From: Persicobacter diffluens
Lineage (GTDB): Bacteria; Bacteroidota; Bacteroidia; Cytophagales; Cyclobacteriaceae
Direction: 5' to 3'
Assembly (NCBI RefSeq): GCF_036244895.1
Contig: NZ_BQKE01000001.1
Location: 682,001-746,000 of the forward strand
Length of the DNA stretch: 64,000 nt
Below the pieces are notes generated by a model. It searched no databases and had not been told where the DNA came from. It saw only the letters and a program-made list of their open reading frames with translations. Positions 51,622 to 59,567 of this stretch are shown in pieces. How positions within the stretch are numbered: the stretch's first letter is position 1; each line of letters opens with the position of its first letter. A program made the translations under genes and the position numbers.

Positions 51622-52557
51622 ATGAAGGAGAATGATATGGTACTAGGAAAAGGGGCTAAAATTAAGGCTTGGATCACTGCATCCCGCTTGCGGACCTTAC
51701 CGCTGGCTTTTTCCAGTATTTTTATGGGCAGTTTTATTGCGGCCTATTATGGGCATATGCGCTGGTCCGTGCTGGGCTTAGCAACGCTCACCACACTATT
51801 TTTACAGGTGCTTTCCAATCTGGCTAATGACTATGGGGATTCGGTGCATGGCGCCGACTCAGATCAGCGGCAAGGACCACAGCGCGTGGTGCAGCAGGGT
51901 TTGATTAGTTTGCCTCAAATGAAAAGGGGAATGATTATCTGTGGACTGCTTTCATTGTTGTCCGGTATTGCCCTGCTTTATGTGTCTTTTGGTGCTCAGT
52001 TAGAGCTCTTTCTCGTTTTTCTGTTATTAGGCTTGTTCGCCATTGGAGCCGCAGTGACCTACACCGCCGGCGTTCGGCCTTACGGCTATATGGGGCTGGG
52101 AGATATTTCGGTATTTTTATTTTTTGGGCCGGTAGGCGTATTGGGGGTATACTTTTTACATAGCGGAAATTTGGCGCCTGGCATTTGGTTGCCAGCGGCT
52201 GCATTGGGTTTTTTTAGTGCAGGGGTATTGAATGTAAATAATATCCGGGACATTGAGTCAGATCGTGAAGCCGGAAAATATTCGATACCTGTTCGCCTGG
52301 GTCGTAAGAAAGCGGTAGTTTATCATGCCCTTTTATTGCTGGCCGGCTGGGCGGCTATATTGGTTTATTCCATGTCAATAATAGACAAAAAATCCGTGTG
52401 GATTATTTTGTTAATGTTACCCTTGTTCCTGAAAAACTTTTGGGCGGTGAAAAATCGAACGCATCCCAGTGATTTAGACCCCTTTTTGAAGCAGTTGGCC
52501 ATCAGTACGTTTTTGTTCGTTTTGGTGTATGGATTTGGGCTTTTAGTACCATTCTAA
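51622..52557 (+). CDS. menA: 1,4-dihydroxy-2-naphthoate polyprenyltransferase
   Basis: UbiA-superfamily membrane enzyme that prenylates DHNA in menaquinone synthesis. The 311-residue protein has about eight or nine hydrophobic helices and the two Asp-rich motifs: NLANDYGDSVHGADSD (residues about 70-85, followed by QGPQRVV) and NNIRDIESDREAGKY. The first motif's wording is specific for MenA. No other men genes are nearby. The terminator just upstream implies its own promoter or read-through. Confidence 0.94.
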   Translation: MKENDMVLGKGAKIKAWITASRLRTLPLAFSSIFMGSFIAAYYGHMRWSVLGLATLTTLFLQVLSNLANDYGDSVHGADSDQRQGPQRVVQQGLISLPQMKRGMIICGLLSLLSGIALLYVSFGAQLELFLVFLLLGLFAIGAAVTYTAGVRPYGYMGLGDISVFLFFGPVGVLGVYFLHSGNLAPGIWLPAAALGFFSAGVLNVNNIRDIESDREAGKYSIPVRLGRKKAVVYHALLLLAGWAAILVYSMSIIDKKSVWIILLMLPLFLKNFWAVKNRTHPSDLDPFLKQLAISTFLFVLVYGFGLLVPF

Positions 52558-52578
52558 ATAGTAGATTATTTTCGTAAT

Positions 52579-52611
52579 CTTGGGAAAATCATGTATTTAG
52601 CTGTATCTTTG
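52579..52611 (+). promoter_or_regulatory. Promoter of the Crp/Fnr regulator gene
   Basis: CTTG (52579-52582), 21-base spacer, TATCTTTG (52604-52611), an exact TAnnTTTG. Confidence 0.5.
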
Positions 52612-52679
52612 ACTAGTTGTTAATGGTCAAAATCCTGATGATTGTCATTGTATTTTTTCTGGATTCCTGACCTGTTTGG

Positions 52680-53432
52680 TTGTTTAAATTTAAGGCGGTA
52701 ATTGTGGCAGTAAATAAAGTTCCAAAAAACACCTGTGATTCCTGTCCAAGGGTATCGCAGACACTTTTTGACGGCGTCAATTCTGAAGAATTGGTAAAAG
52801 TTTCAGAAAATAAATCCTGTATCCGATACAAAAAGGGACAGACTTTATATTATGAAGGGACACGTCCTTTGGGATTGTTTTGTGTGAACGGCGGAAAAGT
52901 GAAAGTTTTTAAGATGAGTTCTGATGGTAAGGAGCATATTGTTCACTTAGCGAAGGATGGTGATTTTTTAGGGTATAAAGATTTGATCGGTGAGGAGTTT
53001 TATACAACTTCCGCTACGGTGCTGGAGGATTCTATCATCTGTTATATCCCGAAAACCAATTTCCTTTCCCTATTGCAGGGCAATCCGGTATTTTTTAATA
53101 AGGTCACCAAGGCGATCATTAAATCCCATGGTATCCTTGAAAATAAACTCTTGAACATTGCTCAGAAATCTGTGCGTGAGCGTTTGGCAGCAACTTTATT
53201 GATGCTGAAAGAAACTTACGGTATGGAAGGAAATGAGCAAGGAGTGTTACTGGACATTGCGCTTACTCGTGAGGACTTAGCCAATATTATTGGTACTGCA
53301 ACCGAGACGGTAATCCGTTTATTATCCGAATTCAAATCGGAGGGAATGGTAGCCCTTCAAGGTAAGAAGATCCGAATTATTAATGAGGCGGCTTTGGTAA
53401 AAACAGCAGATTTTTACGAAGCGCTGAATTAA
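52680..53432 (+). CDS. Crp/Fnr family transcriptional regulator
   Basis: A 250-residue regulator with an N-terminal cNMP-binding fold (residues about 40-160; CIRYKKGQTLYYEGTRPLGL, DGKEHIVHLAKDGDFLG) and a C-terminal winged helix (LTREDLANIIGTATETVIRLLSEF as recognition region). Two N-terminal cysteines (NTCDSC) are fewer than in a [4Fe-4S] FNR, so the effector is unclear. The start could be TTG 52680 or GTG 52704 (with AAGGCGG upstream). It is followed by two Usp genes, and the palindrome at 53539 is a candidate target. Confidence 0.9.
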   Translation: MFKFKAVIVAVNKVPKNTCDSCPRVSQTLFDGVNSEELVKVSENKSCIRYKKGQTLYYEGTRPLGLFCVNGGKVKVFKMSSDGKEHIVHLAKDGDFLGYKDLIGEEFYTTSATVLEDSIICYIPKTNFLSLLQGNPVFFNKVTKAIIKSHGILENKLLNIAQKSVRERLAATLLMLKETYGMEGNEQGVLLDIALTREDLANIIGTATETVIRLLSEFKSEGMVALQGKKIRIINEAALVKTADFYEALN

Positions 53433-53456
53433 CAATAAAGATTGACCTGAATAAGA

Positions 53457-53490
53457 AAAGTGAGTTTCGTTTCGGAGCTCACTTTTTCCA
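53457..53490 (+). terminator. Intrinsic terminator of the Crp/Fnr gene
   Basis: AAAAGTGAG (53457-53465) / CTCACTTTT (53479-53487). Confidence 0.8.
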
Positions 53491-53538
53491 TTTTTGTCCT
53501 ATTACGATTTATTTTTTAAATAATTATAGGAGGTAGGG

Positions 53539-53559
53539 GTGAAATATTAATGATTTCAC
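53539..53559. promoter_or_regulatory. Palindromic candidate operator upstream of the Usp genes
   Basis: GTGAAAT (53539-53545), 7-base spacer ATTAATG, ATTTCAC (53553-53559): perfect 7-base arms. Its position between the Crp/Fnr gene and the Usp pair makes this regulator the obvious candidate ligand (inferred). Confidence 0.45.
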
Positions 53560-53610
53560 AGGTCTTGACTTTTTTCACACCTCTTCATGATATTTGTCAG
53601 AATGGCTTTC

Positions 53611-53642
53611 TGTGAATTATGCTAATTTCATGTATACACTTG
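53611..53642 (+). promoter_or_regulatory. Candidate promoter of the Usp genes
   Basis: TGTG (53611-53614), 20-base spacer, TACACTTG (53635-53642), one mismatch from TAnnTTTG; 13 bases before the start codon. GATATTTG at 53589-53596 is an alternative -7 element. Confidence 0.3.
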
Positions 53643-53655
53643 AATTTAGCCCCCC

Positions 53656-54498
53656 ATGATCAAGAAAGTATTAGTTCCCACAGATTTTTCCCAACAGGCA
53701 AATTACGCCTTAACCCTCGCTATAGAGATTGCCAAGCGCGCAGATGCTGGCCTGACTTTAGTGCATGTAGTGGAGATGTCGGCTCCGAATGTCTCGGCAT
53801 TAGGAGTCCCTTATATGGAATCCGGCGAACAAATAGAAGTCGCCCGCCAGCAGCATGATGCTGCTTTGGAAAAGATGAAAAAAATTGTGGAAAGCAAGCA
53901 GTCTGCAGATGTGGCCATTGAAATGGCGGTAGAGTATGGCAGTACTTTCTCCGATTTGTATACGCAGCTGGAAGGTTTCCATGCGGATATGATCGTAATG
54001 GGGAGTAAAGGCGCAGGCGGCTTGGAGGAAATCATCATTGGCTCAAATGCGGAGAAGGTGGTACGTAATGCAAAAGTACCGGTTTTGGTGGTGAAAAATG
54101 AAACACACCTTAGGGATATTCACTCCATTATGCTGGCAAGAAAGTTCCATGACCATAAGGAAGATCATGCCATTGAAGCCTTAAAGGCGCTGCAGGAATT
54201 CACTGGGGCAGATTTACATCTGGTGAAGGTAAATACTCCAGCCAACTTTGAGGATGATCGAACCAATTATGCTCATATCAAGGCATTTGCAGAGAAATAT
54301 CAGTTGGAGCGTTACTATTCCAAGGTTTATAATGCCTTTACCGAAGAGGATGGTATTCTCTTTTATGCAAGAGACAATGAGATCGACCTGATCGCATTGG
54401 CAAGTAGCGGAGGCAGCATTATGCAGTCTATATTTGGGTCCGTAACCGGTGATGTAGTTAATCACGCTCAGCGACTGGTGTGGACTTGTAGGATTTAA
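53656..54498 (+). CDS. Universal stress protein, two tandem Usp domains
   Basis: A 280-residue cytoplasmic protein. The first Usp domain (1-145) begins KKVLVPTDFSQQANYALTLA and has the ATP-loop pattern GSKGAGGLEEIIIGSNAEKV. The second (about 150-280) has only a degenerate loop (ASSGGSIMQSIFGS), so one nucleotide site per chain is expected. It lies behind a Crp/Fnr gene and 42 bases before a second Usp-like gene. Regulation by that Crp/Fnr protein is inferred from context and the palindrome at 53539. Confidence 0.9.
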   Translation: MIKKVLVPTDFSQQANYALTLAIEIAKRADAGLTLVHVVEMSAPNVSALGVPYMESGEQIEVARQQHDAALEKMKKIVESKQSADVAIEMAVEYGSTFSDLYTQLEGFHADMIVMGSKGAGGLEEIIIGSNAEKVVRNAKVPVLVVKNETHLRDIHSIMLARKFHDHKEDHAIEALKALQEFTGADLHLVKVNTPANFEDDRTNYAHIKAFAEKYQLERYYSKVYNAFTEEDGILFYARDNEIDLIALASSGGSIMQSIFGSVTGDVVNHAQRLVWTCRI

Positions 54499-54540
54499 TC
54501 ATAAGGAATTTTTTAGAGTTAGAATATAAATTAAAGCTAT

Positions 54541-55299
54541 ATGGCAAGAATTTTTGCAGCCTTGAAAGGGGATTTTTCCTCTCTGGATAATTTGAGAGAG
54601 ATGGGAGCATCTATTGGGAATGATGAAGTGAGCTTTGATGTGGCCCTGTTAGGGATGGAAGGATGCGAGGACCAGCGAAAGAAGCAGGAGCGCGAAATTC
54701 AGGCTAAAGCTCAAGAGCTTAAAATCAATCTTCGGGTGCTCAAAACAGATCACCTTGGCGTGAAGGAAATCGTAGAGAAGACCCCTTTTTATGATATGGT
54801 GTTTTTCGATTATGCCTCTGCTTTCCATTTTGTGGATGGTGAAGACAATTCGGAGCAGCTGTTTAAAATATTGATCGGATCACGTTGTCCGGTGGTGATT
54901 ATTCCATCCAATTACTCAGAAGTGAATAATCTGATTTTCACTTATGATGGAAAGGATGCCTCTATCTTTGCCATTAAAATGTTTGCTTTGCTTTTCGGAA
55001 AAAATTGCAAAGACATGGAGGTGACCATTTTGTCTGTGGTGCAGGAAGATGAGTCCATGTTTGGCTTTGAACGTCACCTCATGGATTTTGTGCAAAGTCA
55101 TTTCAAAAATGTCGGGCTTAAGCACGTATACGGAGAAGAGGTTTCTACCAATATCCATGATTTTTCACAGACATTAAGTGATTCTCTGGTCATCATGGGT
55201 GCTTATGATCGCGAAGCAGATACCTATAAGGAGCGTCCATCTGCCGCCAGAGGAATTATCTTCCAACAAGATACCCCGTTATTTATTGCGCATCACTAA
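54541..55299 (+). CDS. Universal stress-like protein, divergent
   Basis: A 252-residue protein similar in length and layout to its neighbour: a C-terminal domain with SLVIMGAYDREA and FQQDTPLFIAHH in the position of a Usp nucleotide loop, and an internal RCPVVIIPSNY like the end of a first Usp domain. The glycine loop is not intact, so it may not bind ATP. Probably co-transcribed with the Usp gene upstream, and closed by a strong terminator. Confidence 0.72.
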   Translation: MARIFAALKGDFSSLDNLREMGASIGNDEVSFDVALLGMEGCEDQRKKQEREIQAKAQELKINLRVLKTDHLGVKEIVEKTPFYDMVFFDYASAFHFVDGEDNSEQLFKILIGSRCPVVIIPSNYSEVNNLIFTYDGKDASIFAIKMFALLFGKNCKDMEVTILSVVQEDESMFGFERHLMDFVQSHFKNVGLKHVYGEEVSTNIHDFSQTLSDSLVIMGAYDREADTYKERPSAARGIIFQQDTPLFIAHH

Positions 55300-55344
55300 T
55301 AAGGCAAAAGGACGAGTTTCAGGAGTTAAAATAAAAGGATAATT

Positions 55345-55378
55345 AAAAAACCGCTGGAGGAAATCCCGCGGTTTTTTG
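55345..55378 (+). terminator. Intrinsic terminator of the Usp operon
   Basis: AAAAAACCGC (55345-55354) / GCGGTTTTTT (55368-55377). Confidence 0.85.
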
Positions 55379-55562
55379 CTTTAGGTAACTTTACTCTCAA
55401 TAATTCTCGTGAATGGCTTTGGTAGTGGAGGAAAGCGGAATAAACCACTAAACGACATGAATGCCCCTAATTAGCGTTGATGCTTTGAAGAGGTGATTTT
55501 TGCCCCAGATTGCACAAATTATCACTGATTTTTGAAAGGGTCTGTTAGGGTGATTTTTGCCT
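55378..55562. other. Intergenic region between the Usp terminator and R1-J
   Basis: About 185 bases. A 13-base direct repeat, GGTGATTTTTGCC, occurs at 55492-55504 and 55549-55561; the second copy abuts R1-J. No ORF is seen. Confidence 0.4.
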
Positions 55563-55784
55563 TAAGCCGGATTATTCAAGCCTAAATCCTTGTTTAGCCG
55601 CATGGCGGAAAATGAAGGAGAAGTTCCCTGTTTCGAGTTGTTTCCAACGAAGCAGATGACTGAGAAGCAAGCAAGTTTGCTCAAATTTGGCTCATTAAAA
55701 ATCAAAGAAAAGCGTCTACATTAATCTGGATGTGAGTCGATTGAGTTGTGCTGGTGAATTCGGTGGTGAATCATGCGGCTTAAA
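55563..55784 (-). repeat. R1 interspersed element, copy J
   Basis: Minus orientation; TAAGCCGGATTATTCAAGCC at one end and GGTGAATCATGCGGCTTAA at the other, so both TTAA-type termini are kept. The core has AAATCCTTGTTTAGCC and GAAGCAGATGACTGAGAAG. Confidence 0.85.
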
Positions 55785-55915
55785 AACCGCATGGAAATTC
55801 GCCTGAAACAATCTTGACTTAAATAGTGGACCTTTAATTAACCCACCCCATTCTGGCTGTAAAAGGCTCGCTTGGAAAAGGGTGCTCACCATCAAAAGCC
55901 TACATCCTATTTATC

Positions 55916-56590
55916 CTACGCCCACTGCTTCTTCAAAAACTTCTTCCACACCAGCTTAATGCTCGGGAAAGTGTTGCTCAGCGCCGCCTGTACTTCATAG
56001 TCGCTCATCCAGCGCACTTCATGAATATCTTCCTCTATCTGTGGACGCATATGTTTGTCCGAAAGGCAGGTCATTTCATACCAATACGTTTTCTTCAACA
56101 CATTTTTGCCCTTATACACATAGGTATGCCAGGTGTGGCATATTTTATCTCCCAGCTTCGCCTTAATGTTGCACTCTTCCTCTACTTCCCGCAAGCCCGC
56201 AGCAGCCGGCTTTTCTCCTTTATCCAGCTTGCCTTTAGGAAGATCCCATTTGCCCAAGCGGAAGATCATCAGCTTTTGGTCTTTGCCATTCGTCACCAGG
56301 CCACCCGCCGCTTCCACAATATTGAATTGCTGCTTAAAAAAAGTCTTGGCGCGCTCAAGATCTTTGAACTGCATCGTCAGGGCCTTCCAGTTTCCCTGAT
56401 CCTTCCTCCGGCTGATCTCAATACTTTGTGCCAAATGCACCAAATCCGCATTCTTAATCAGAACATTGCCCTCCAACTCTGGGCTAAGGTGCTCTTTCTT
56501 GCCATCCAGTCGGTGCTGATAACTACGATGGGAAACCTCTTTATCCCGATCAATCAGGCGGATCACCCGATCATTGATAAAAACTTTCAT
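55916..56590 (-). CDS. NUDIX hydrolase
   Basis: A 224-residue protein with a C-terminal NUDIX domain. The box spans residues 120-142 (GKLDKGEKPAAAGLREVEEE), with Asn141 where the consensus has Gly. KWDLPKG precedes it. The N-terminal 90 residues (FINDRVIRLIDRD, LVHLAQSIEIS) form an extra domain typical of Bacteroidota NUDIX proteins. The substrate is unknown. It is divergent from pyrE. An ATAATTTG -7-like motif with TTTG 19 bases upstream sits only two bases before the start codon. Confidence 0.88.
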   Translation of the reverse strand: MKVFINDRVIRLIDRDKEVSHRSYQHRLDGKKEHLSPELEGNVLIKNADLVHLAQSIEISRRKDQGNWKALTMQFKDLERAKTFFKQQFNIVEAAGGLVTNGKDQKLMIFRLGKWDLPKGKLDKGEKPAAAGLREVEEECNIKAKLGDKICHTWHTYVYKGKNVLKKTYWYEMTCLSDKHMRPQIEEDIHEVRWMSDYEVQAALSNTFPSIKLVWKKFLKKQWA

Positions 56591-56671
56591 CTCAAATTAT
56601 GGCCCTGTTAATTTTTTTCCAAAAGTGAACATTGAGATGCAAAATCACAATGCTTCCACCAAAATACTTTT

Positions 56672-56679
56672 TAAATTTG
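56672..56679 (+). promoter_or_regulatory. -7 element (TAAATTTG) directly before pyrE
   Basis: An exact TAnnTTTG ending four bases before ATG 56684. The -33 position (AATG, 19-base spacing) is weak. If used, the transcript would be leaderless or would use the second ATG at 56690. Confidence 0.35.
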
Positions 56680-56683
56680 CGAC

Positions 56684-57328
56684 ATGAATATGGATCCTAA
56701 AGAAATTTCACAGAAAGTTGCTTCCCATTTGTTGGAAGTAGAAGCGATTAAATTAAGCCCGAGCAAGCCATTCACCTGGAGCTCAGGATGGAAATCACCG
56801 ATCTATTGTGATAACCGCGTGGCACTGGCTTACCCTGCTGTTAGAACCTATATCAAAGAAGCTTTGGCAGCCATGATCAAGGCCAACTATCCTGAAGTGG
56901 AAGCGATCGCCGGTGTGGCTACTGCAGGTATTCCACAGGGCGCTTTGGTAGCAGATGCTTTAGGGGTACCATTTATGTATGTACGTTCTAAGCCTAAAGG
57001 TCACGGCATGGAAAACCTGATTGAAGGGGATCCAAAAGGGGGACAGAAGGTGGTCGTGTTGGAAGATTTGGTTTCAACCGGTGGAAGCTCATTAAAAGCA
57101 GTAGACGCATTGCGTCAGGCAGGTATTCAGGTATTGGGTATGGCCGCCATTTTTACTTACGGTTTTCAGATTGCGGATGATAATTTCGCGGCTTCCAATG
57201 TAGACTTGTCGGTATTATCAAACTATGCGGATATGATCGATACCGCTTTGGCTTCCGGTTATGTGAAAGAGGGAGAGGTAGAAGTATTGAAAGCCTGGAG
57301 AGTAGATCCATCTAACTGGGGAGGGTAA
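56684..57328 (+). CDS. pyrE: Orotate phosphoribosyltransferase
   Basis: Joins orotate and PRPP to make OMP in pyrimidine synthesis. The 214-residue protein has the N-terminal WSSGWKSPIYCDNR, AGVATAGIPQGALVAD, YVRSKPKGHG (flexible loop) and the PRPP motif KVVVLEDLVSTGG (residues 122-134). ATG 56684 and ATG 56690 are both possible starts. It is followed by a terminator shared with the convergent TIGR02757 gene. Confidence 0.95.
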   Translation: MNMDPKEISQKVASHLLEVEAIKLSPSKPFTWSSGWKSPIYCDNRVALAYPAVRTYIKEALAAMIKANYPEVEAIAGVATAGIPQGALVADALGVPFMYVRSKPKGHGMENLIEGDPKGGQKVVVLEDLVSTGGSSLKAVDALRQAGIQVLGMAAIFTYGFQIADDNFAASNVDLSVLSNYADMIDTALASGYVKEGEVEVLKAWRVDPSNWGG

Positions 57329-57351
57329 TCTAATCCGGAAAAAAAATTGAA

Positions 57352-57379
57352 GGAAAGGGGGCGAAAGCCCCTTTTTTTT
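57352..57379 (+). terminator. Intrinsic terminator of pyrE
   Basis: AAAGGGGGC (57354-57362) GAAA GCCCCTTTT (57367-57375) with a T run; ends just before the convergent gene's stop codon. Confidence 0.85.
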
Positions 57380-57380
57380 G

Positions 57381-58184
57381 CTACTGTCCTTTTTCCTCAA
57401 TACCAATGCCGAAGAGGGCAAAATCATATTTTACCGGATCCTCCGGATCAAAAGTTTTCAGGTTTTCCGTCAGCTCCAGGGCAGCCTGCCAGTCTGTTTG
57501 TTTTCGGCGCAAAAGGCCAAGCCTTCGGGCAATGCGATCCACATGCACATCACAAGGGCATATAAGTTGGGCAGGTTTAATTTTTTTCCATAAGCCAAAG
57601 TCCACCCCACCCTCCTCAGAGCGCACCATCCACCGCAAATACATATTCAGCCTTTTACAGGCTGATTTTCTCGCCGGCGTAGCGATATGTTTTTGCGTTC
57701 TGCGGGGAAAATGTTCCGCCGCACTGAAGTCCTTTTGAAAATACACCAGAGCCGATTCCATATCCCCATTTCCCAGCTCCATGCCCTTTACAAATACCTC
57801 TTCCAGACTTTCATGTGTCTGATACACCCTTTGCAGGTAGTCCACAAAATAAAGTAAATCCTCCTCATTAAAAGTACGGTGTTTAAAGCCCAGAAGCTTT
57901 TTCAAATCATCCGCCTGATGGTGGAGAATGAAATCATAAGGCGCCTGATCCATTCGTTCCATCAGCTCCCGGCATTTGTTGATGATGGTCTTCCGCTGCC
58001 CCCAGGCCAGAATGCCCGCGAATAATCCCGCAATCTCAATGTCCTGCTTTTGGCTGAACATATGCGGAATCGTGATCGGGTCATGAGGTATGAAATCCGC
58101 CTGGTGAAATCTATGGTAATGCTGCTCCAGCAGTTCAAAAAGTGCTTGATTGTTTTGCATAGCCCAATTTAGGGAATCCACCAT
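57381..58184 (-). CDS. TIGR02757 family protein (DUF2400)
   Basis: A 267-residue conserved protein of unknown function, found mainly in Bacteroidota. Family-type segments are YHRFHQADFIPHDPITIPHMF, FAGILAWGQRKTIINKC, FKHRTFNEEDLLYF, RLNMYLRWMVR and PCDVHVDRIARRLGLL. The helical layout with a conserved His/Asp near the C-terminus (CDVHVDR) resembles helix-hairpin-helix DNA glycosylases, but this link is only an impression. Convergent with pyrE. Confidence 0.88.
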   Translation of the reverse strand: MVDSLNWAMQNNQALFELLEQHYHRFHQADFIPHDPITIPHMFSQKQDIEIAGLFAGILAWGQRKTIINKCRELMERMDQAPYDFILHHQADDLKKLLGFKHRTFNEEDLLYFVDYLQRVYQTHESLEEVFVKGMELGNGDMESALVYFQKDFSAAEHFPRRTQKHIATPARKSACKRLNMYLRWMVRSEEGGVDFGLWKKIKPAQLICPCDVHVDRIARRLGLLRRKQTDWQAALELTENLKTFDPEDPVKYDFALFGIGIEEKGQ

Positions 58185-58232
58185 GGAATTTTACGGTGAG
58201 CCCTATCGCAATTATTGATAGCCCGAAAAGAA

Positions 58233-58370
58233 GTTTTTTTGGGGGACTGCTGCCGCTTAGACGTCAGCACCGGGCTGGCGCGGCTCACCCCATCGGCCTT
58301 TTGGGCCGCTGTGGTTTAAACAGACCCGCTTCATCCCTGTCCCGGCGGGCTCATCGCCCGCAAATGCTAT
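58233..58370 (-). repeat. R2 GC-rich element, copy 5 (3' half, minus orientation)
   Basis: Starts TTTTTTGGGGGACTGCTGCC and contains TTAGACGTCAGCACCGG, GGCTCACCCCATCGG, CCTTTTGGGCCGC and CCCGCTTCATCCCTG in the order expected for inverted R2. Confidence 0.78.
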
Positions 58371-58430
58371 CTGATATTATAGCAGAAGCAAAGGTTACAC
58401 TTCAGTAGTCCGTTTACTTGCCTTCCAATC

Positions 58431-58730
58431 CATTACAAAAATCAGAGATAATTTGTGAAATTTGTGGCAAAAAAAATCACTTCAACTTTTCTCAAAAAAT
58501 AGAGTTAAATCGTTCAATTAGTAGATTCACGCCCTCATAATTCAACCTCTTCCACTCCTTTATGAAATCAGAGATAATTTGTGAAATTTGTGGCAAAAAA
58601 AATCCCCCTCAGCTTTTCTAATAAATTAGTGTTAATTCGTGCAATTAGTGGTTTCGCACCCTCATAGTTCAAGTCTTCTAGCCCACTACAAAAATAAGAG
58701 ATAATTTGTGGCAAAAACACCTCCCCAACA
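58431..58730. repeat. Tandem repeat, unit about 126 bp, 2.3 copies
   Basis: The phrase ATCAGAGATAATTTGTG starts at 58441 and 58567, and a shortened form (ATAAGAGATAATTTGTGG) at 58694. Between them TTAAATCGTTCAATTAGT and TTAATTCGTGCAATTAGT also align. The copies have diverged by roughly one base in six. No coding potential is convincing. Confidence 0.7.
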
Positions 58731-58770
58731 GCATACCCTACAAAGCATAGGGCTGTCCTAAAAGTGCAAC

Positions 58771-59286
58771 TCAATAAATCTCCTTTGCGATTTTCTGATA
58801 GACCTTTAAATCATGATCGGAAAAACAGACGAAATAAATCTCCTCATAAACATGTGGATGCTTTGCCAGGTAAGCGTAGATCGTTTGCAAAGCAATCTTC
58901 GCCGCCCGCTCAAGCGGATAAGCGAAAGCTCCCGTACTAATGGAGGGAAAAGCAATGCTTCGGGCGGCAATTTTCCGCCCCAGTCGGAGGCAGTTTTCAT
59001 AACAAGAGCGTAATAGAGCCTCCTCGTCTTCCTGTCCGCCTTGCCAGACCGGCCCCACCGTATGGATAATATAATGGGCGGGGAGTCGGAAAGCCTGAGT
59101 GATCTTGGCCTGACCGGTGTCACATCCTCCCAGATTTCTGCAGACCTCCAGCAATTCCGGCCCGGCAGCATGATGTATTGCGCCGTCTACTCCGCCACCT
59201 CCGAGTAAAGTGTTGTTAGCCGCATTGACAATGGCATCCACCTTTAAGGTAGTGATGTCTCCTTTGATCATCTGGATTTCAGTCAT
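58771..59286 (-). CDS. Macro domain protein, O-acetyl-ADP-ribose deacetylase type
   Basis: Removes the acetyl group from O-acetyl-ADP-ribose or ADP-ribose from proteins. The 171-residue MacroD/YmdB-like protein begins MIKGDITTLKVDAIVNAANN and carries LLGGGGVDGAIHHAAG (catalytic Asp34 and the glycine loop), YIIHTVGPVW and IAFPSISTGAFAYP. All active-site parts are present. It follows no recognisable partner gene; the NAD-linked substrate enzyme is elsewhere. Confidence 0.93.
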   Translation of the reverse strand: MTEIQMIKGDITTLKVDAIVNAANNTLLGGGGVDGAIHHAAGPELLEVCRNLGGCDTGQAKITQAFRLPAHYIIHTVGPVWQGGQEDEEALLRSCYENCLRLGRKIAARSIAFPSISTGAFAYPLERAAKIALQTIYAYLAKHPHVYEEIYFVCFSDHDLKVYQKIAKEIY

Positions 59287-59567
59287 AAGTCAGAGCTTGG
59301 TTAAGTACTTTTTGGTCTATATTTATAATACTTTATATGTCTGCTTTGGGTTAAGTTGAATTTTTTTCCTTTGATGCCGCCGATGGATATTAAGTGTAAG
59401 AAATCAAAGTGTTGTGATAAAAATCGAATTCAAAGTGAAGGCAGGGGAGTATCCCTTTAAAAAAGACTGTCCTTTATCCTGCTCTGTTTGAGTGGGTTGA
59501 GTTATTTTTGAAATCTTCTTCAAATCAGAAAAAGTCATAAATGAAGAGGAGGTGTTCAATAGCTTAC
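59287..59567. other. Intergenic region between the macro-domain and PPOX genes
   Basis: About 280 AT-rich bases; no ORF, repeat copy or clear promoter found. Confidence 0.35.

Noticed and set aside
58431..58730. CRISPR array
   Set aside because: The repeat unit is about 126 bp, diverged and without alternating unique spacers; no cas gene occurs in the window.
58568..58774. Open frame on the minus strand in the tandem repeat
   Set aside because: It lies mostly inside the diverged 126-bp repeat and the frame is not kept in the other repeat unit.
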